Positions 60,543 to 64,000 of a DNA stretch of 64,000 nucleotides are shown piece by piece. Origin of the DNA: Luteolibacter sp. SL250 (lineage in GTDB: Bacteria > Verrucomicrobiota > Verrucomicrobiia > Verrucomicrobiales > Akkermansiaceae). Numbering within the stretch: the stretch's first letter is position 1; each line of letters opens with the position of its first letter. The notes beneath the pieces were generated by a model, which did not search any database, was not told the origin of the DNA, and was given only the letters and a program-made list of their open reading frames with translations. A program made the position numbers and the translations under genes. The stretch is from positions 3,286,001 to 3,350,000 of the forward strand of contig NZ_CP113054.1 in the NCBI RefSeq assembly GCF_026625605.1, read 5' to 3'.

Positions 60543-61307
60543 ATGAAAAGCCCCCTGTTTTCAATCATCCCCGCAATTGCACTGGCAGCACTCTCCCACG
60601 CGGGAACAGTCGCCCATTGGCAGTTCAATGACCTGAATGATTCCAGCGGGAACGGCCACCATCTCACCAACAACAACACGGTCGCATCACTCGGAGGAGG
60701 CAGGCTGAATTTCAGCAGCACCACCGCCACCGGTCTGGTCAGCACGCCGGACAGCGCCGCGTGGGATGACACGTCCTTCACACTGGAGGCGATCGTGAGC
60801 GTATCCTCCACCACCAGCCTCACCAGCATCGTCACCCACATGACGAACGGCACGGACGGACGGCAGTGGTTCTTCGGCACCAGTGAAACCGGCGTCCCCA
60901 TCGTCATCATCAACCCTTCCTCCGGAACGGAAGCACGCATCACTTCCACTTTCACCGGGCTCACGGCGGGAACGAACTACTATCTGGGCCTCTCACTCAA
61001 CCTCGGCGCGGCTTCCGCCGCCGACCGCGTCACCTTCTATCTGCGGGACCTTTCCGTGCCCGACTCCCCGTTCCAGATATCCCCTGGATCCACCAACTTC
61101 ACCGGATTCGCCGCCTCCTCCGCGGTGCTGGCCATCGGCTCCACCGGCCACTCGTCATCACGGCTCAACGGTTCCATTGATGAGATCCGCTTTTCGGACA
61201 CGAACCTCGCGCTGAATGAACTGCTCGTCGCCGTTCCCGAGCCTTCGCTGGCCGCATTGTCCGCCATCGGTCTGGCATCGCTGGGGCTGCGCCGCCGCCG
61301 GGCCTGA
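60543..61307 (+). CDS. PEP-CTERM sorted LamG-like protein
   Basis: 254 residues. A signal peptide ends in SHAG. The core is a concanavalin/LamG-type sandwich (VAHWQFNDLNDSSGNGHHL, SFTLEAIVS, GSIDEIRFSD). The C-terminus is a PEP-CTERM signal: VPEPS, a hydrophobic stretch and LRRRRA. Exosortase would cleave it and attach the protein to the outside. Such proteins are linked to exopolysaccharide; it sits after a polysaccharide lyase operon. No exosortase gene is in the window. Confidence 0.85.
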   Translation: MKSPLFSIIPAIALAALSHAGTVAHWQFNDLNDSSGNGHHLTNNNTVASLGGGRLNFSSTTATGLVSTPDSAAWDDTSFTLEAIVSVSSTTSLTSIVTHMTNGTDGRQWFFGTSETGVPIVIINPSSGTEARITSTFTGLTAGTNYYLGLSLNLGAASAADRVTFYLRDLSVPDSPFQISPGSTNFTGFAASSAVLAIGSTGHSSSRLNGSIDEIRFSDTNLALNELLVAVPEPSLAALSAIGLASLGLRRRRA

Positions 61308-61398
61308 TACCTGCGCCTCACACCAAAGTGGGCCATCATCCGGATTGCGGTTTGGCATGGCATCATGTCACCTGCGGCTGTAGGTATCCGACTTTCCG

Positions 61399-63423
61399 AT
61401 GACGACCGCCGCCCGCTGGCTTCTCACATGGCTTTTCCTTCCGGGGATCTGCCAGGCTGTGGATGCGCCGTGGATCAATGCCATCGACCTCCGCTCCCTG
61501 ACCCCCGAGGAAGCGGATGAAGCCCGGCCCTATCGCCTGCGGGGCACCTTCATCTACCAGGACGACATGAATGCGGTCTTCCTCCAGGATGAAACCGCCG
61601 GAGCACTTTTCTGGTACAAGGATACCCCGGATCCCCCGCTGATACCGGGAGACATCGTGGAGGTCAGCGGTGTTACGAAGACAGGTCTCTACGTCCCGGG
61701 ACTGGATGAGGTCACCTTCCGCGTGACCGGCCACGGACCACTGCCGGAACCGATCGAGGTCACCTATGACGACCTGATTTCCGGACGCTTCCACTATCAG
61801 TGGGTCACCGGAGAGGGCATCGTCCGCTCCACCTCCACCAGCAACACCGGCCGCACCCACATCCGTCTGGCGATGGGAGCCCGCATCGTGGAGATCCAGT
61901 TGTCAGATTACCCGGAAGCCCACAGCCTCATCGACCACCGCATCCGTGTGACTGGCCTCGCTGCCGGCGGCATCAACGACCGCCACCAGCTCAACCAACC
62001 CTACATCTGGCCGCGCAACGCCTTCGGCATCCGGATCTTGGACAAGCCGACGCCCGCCGCCGACCTGGAGACGGTCCCGGCAAGCACGCTCCTCACCTTC
62101 CGCCCCACGGCGCGCACCGGCCACCGGCTGAAGGTCAGCGGGACGACCCTCGCCGCCTTTCCGGACGGGCGGATTTTCATCCGGGATGGCAAGCACGCGC
62201 TGGCCGTCAAACCGAGCACCCGGGGCATCCTGGAGCCGGGTGACACCATCACCGTCCTGGGATTTCCCGAGATGGAGGTCTTCAGCGCCACCCTAGGTGA
62301 CGCGGAGATCATCAACCATGAGCCGGGTCCCGCCCCGCTGCCGGTTCCCACCTCCCTTTCATCCATGGATGACGGCAGTTTGAACCATGAACTGGTGACC
62401 TTCCAGGCAACGGTCGCGGACAGCTTCCGCACCCAGACCGGCGCATCCGTCCAGCTCCAGAATCCGGATATGGCGGTCCGGTTGATCCTTCCCGCAACCG
62501 CCGATATCCCCGCACCCGGCACGCAACTGACCATCACCGGCATCTGCCAGGTGGAGACGAGCCGCGCGGCCGCCTACAACATCCGTCCGGACTCCATCGC
62601 CATCCACGCGCGCACACCGGCGGACATCATCGTGACAGGAAGTCCCTCCTGGTGGACGACCACCCGGCTGACCATCGCCCTCTGCCTCCTCGCCGCCGTC
62701 GTCGCCATCGCAACGCTATGGATCTTCCTGCTCCGCCGCCAGGTGGACAAGCAGACCGCCGCCCTGCGCGAGCGCATCGAAACGGAAGCGATGATGCTCG
62801 AGCGGCAACGCATCGCCCGGGAGTTCCATGACACGCTGGAGCAGGAGCTTACCGGTCTCTCCCTCCAGCTCGGCGCCGCCTCCGCAACCTCCTCGGCAGC
62901 CCCCCTGTCGACCGCATGCCACATGGTGTCCCGCATCCAGACGGAAACCCGCAATCTCCTGCACGACCTGCGCACACCGTCCGAGCAGATCCCGGACCTG
63001 CCCACCGCGCTCGCCCAACTGGCCGCCCGTCATGATGGCTCCACCGGCCCCCGGGTGGAGTTGCACTCCACCAATGACATCCCGTCCCTCCCGCCGCGCA
63101 CCCTCCACCACCTGCGGATGATCGCTGCGGAGTCCGTCACCAACGCAATCAAGCACGCGCAGGCCACCCTCATCACCATCGATCTCCGCCATACCGCCGG
63201 AAACCTCATCCTCGCGATCACGGACAATGGCAGGGGATTTGAAGCGGAAGTGGAAACACGTGAAAAACCCGGCCACTTCGGCTGTATGGGTATCCGCGAA
63301 CGCGCCAGGAAACTCGGCGCGGATGTCATCTGGCGGAGCCAGCCCGGCCACGGCACCACCGTCCGCCTCACCCTTTCAACGTCCCATGAGCGAAAGCAAC
63401 CCCATTACGATCCTCATCGTTGA
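61399..63423 (+). CDS. NarX/LiaS-type sensor kinase with OB-fold-like periplasmic part
   Basis: 674 residues. A signal sequence, then about 400 periplasmic residues in three similar blocks, each with a YRLRGTFIYQD / LKVSGTTLAAF / VTFQATVADSF strand start and a GD.V.V.G closing (GDIVEVSGVT, GDTITVLGFPE, GTQLTITGICQ), which look like OB folds. A membrane helix (about 420-440) leads to HisKA_3 with the phospho-His in REFHDTLEQELTGLSL, and to an ATPase domain with AESVTNAIKHAQA and DNGRGF. It phosphorylates the response regulator that overlaps its 3' end by 38 bases. Confidence 0.88.
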   Translation: MTTAARWLLTWLFLPGICQAVDAPWINAIDLRSLTPEEADEARPYRLRGTFIYQDDMNAVFLQDETAGALFWYKDTPDPPLIPGDIVEVSGVTKTGLYVPGLDEVTFRVTGHGPLPEPIEVTYDDLISGRFHYQWVTGEGIVRSTSTSNTGRTHIRLAMGARIVEIQLSDYPEAHSLIDHRIRVTGLAAGGINDRHQLNQPYIWPRNAFGIRILDKPTPAADLETVPASTLLTFRPTARTGHRLKVSGTTLAAFPDGRIFIRDGKHALAVKPSTRGILEPGDTITVLGFPEMEVFSATLGDAEIINHEPGPAPLPVPTSLSSMDDGSLNHELVTFQATVADSFRTQTGASVQLQNPDMAVRLILPATADIPAPGTQLTITGICQVETSRAAAYNIRPDSIAIHARTPADIIVTGSPSWWTTTRLTIALCLLAAVVAIATLWIFLLRRQVDKQTAALRERIETEAMMLERQRIAREFHDTLEQELTGLSLQLGAASATSSAAPLSTACHMVSRIQTETRNLLHDLRTPSEQIPDLPTALAQLAARHDGSTGPRVELHSTNDIPSLPPRTLHHLRMIAAESVTNAIKHAQATLITIDLRHTAGNLILAITDNGRGFEAEVETREKPGHFGCMGIRERARKLGADVIWRSQPGHGTTVRLTLSTSHERKQPHYDPHR

Positions 63424-64000
63424 CGACCACTTCGTGGTCCGCAACGGCCTCGCCACCTCGCTCGAGATCGAGCCGGACATCCGGGTGACGGCGACGGTGG
63501 AGCGTGGCGAGGATGCCGCTGCCACCTATGCCATCCACCGACCCACCGTGGTGCTGATGGATCTGCAGCTCCCTGGCATCAATGGAGTGGAAGCGACCAC
63601 CGCAATCCGTCTGGTAGATCCCGCGGCGAGGATCCTTGTCTTCTCCACCTTCGCCCGCATGGACGAGATCCAGAGCGCCCTGCAGGCCGGGGCCACCGGC
63701 TACCTGCAGAAGTCAGCGTCCAGGGAGGAACTCATCCATGCGGTGCGGCTCACCGCCGCGGATGAGCACTACCTGCCGCCGGAGATCGCCGCGGAGCTGA
63801 CCGAACTCCGGCTCGGCCCGTCCATCACCCCGCGGGAACGGGAGATCATCTCCCTCATCGCCGCCGGATCCGCCAACAAAGAGATCGGTTCCCAGCTCGG
63901 CATCGCGGAGGACACCGTGAAGCAGCATGTTTCGCGCATCCTCCAGAAGCTCGGCGTGAAGGACCGGGCTCAGGCCGCCACGGAGGCCATCCGCCGCGGC
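63386..64000 (+). CDS. NarL/LuxR-type response regulator (3' end missing)
   Basis: 205 codons to the window edge. It starts at ATG 63386, inside the kinase gene in another frame. Residues 7-120 are the receiver: IVDDH, phospho-Asp in VLMDLQLPGINGVE, then FSTFAR and LQKSAS with the Lys. Residues 140-205 are a LuxR helix-turn-helix (ITPREREIISLIAAG, GIAEDTVKQHVSRI). Only a few residues should be missing. It is the output of the adjacent sensor kinase; target genes are unknown. Confidence 0.93.
   Translation, partial: MSESNPITILIVDDHFVVRNGLATSLEIEPDIRVTATVERGEDAAATYAIHRPTVVLMDLQLPGINGVEATTAIRLVDPAARILVFSTFARMDEIQSALQAGATGYLQKSASREELIHAVRLTAADEHYLPPEIAAELTELRLGPSITPREREIISLIAAGSANKEIGSQLGIAEDTVKQHVSRILQKLGVKDRAQAATEAIRRG

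Noticed and set aside
1..64000. CRISPR arrays, tRNA or rRNA genes, insertion sequences, prophage genes, riboswitches
   Set aside because: I looked for regular spaced repeats, cloverleaf patterns, transposases, integrases and phage structural motifs and saw none.

Overview
The window is about 64 kb of GC-rich, gene-dense chromosome, with 51 protein genes, no gap over 300 bases, and no tRNA, rRNA, CRISPR array, prophage or insertion sequence that I can see. It looks like a free-living member of the Verrucomicrobiota, near the Luteolibacter/Haloferula type. The signs are a PVC-type haem-binding dehydrogenase with a CxxCH domain, a PEP-CTERM sorted protein, secreted proteins with DxDGDG..N..EY..GT motifs, heparinase II/III-type lyases, a sigma factor with a long membrane-tethered tail, and many genes without a clear Shine-Dalgarno site. 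This assignment is an inference from gene content only.

Layout. 1-10 kb: a truncated TgpA-like transglutaminase, a DUF3592 membrane protein, a ferritin-like protein, secreted proteins, an EEP-family hydrolase, a TrmN6-like methyltransferase, then a sigma factor with a transmembrane tail, translationally coupled to a membrane protein that carries the same kind of repeat. 10-17 kb: YjdM, a small membrane protein and a catabolic-looking cluster (DapA/NanA-type aldolase, GntR regulator, FG-GAP protein, NTF2-like protein, MFS transporter). 17-25 kb: MoxR and DUF58 behind an M6 metalloprotease, a heparinase II/III-like lyase and a protein with a diadenylate-cyclase-like domain. 25-35 kb: a Gfo/Idh oxidoreductase plus PVC haem protein operon opposite an AraC-type regulator with a two-site operator, two coupled histidine kinases, and lgt. 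35-42 kb: an EboB-like TatD hydrolase with a small partner, a repeat-rich helical protein, a large metzincin protease and an aminopeptidase P.

42-45 kb holds a four-gene operon of envelope-anchored coiled-coil proteins. Three of them share one uncharacterised beta-rich module and the fourth, a lipoprotein, stops where that module would begin. 46-51 kb is mcsA-mcsB-clpC, a protein-arginine-phosphorylation and degradation system best known from Firmicutes, here without ctsR. 51-57 kb is mostly metabolic (ilvE, PQQ dehydrogenase, CYTH protein, formyl-THF cyclo-ligase, coaC, sufS). 57-64 kb has a second polysaccharide lyase, a Tat-exported pyruvyl-transferase-family protein, a PEP-CTERM protein, and a NarL-type two-component pair whose kinase has an OB-fold-like periplasmic part.

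The strongest candidates for new biology are the four-gene coiled-coil operon, the sigma factor plus paralogous membrane partner, the McsAB-ClpC operon in this lineage, and the DAC-like nucleotide cyclase. Functions are called from recognisable motifs; no database search was run.
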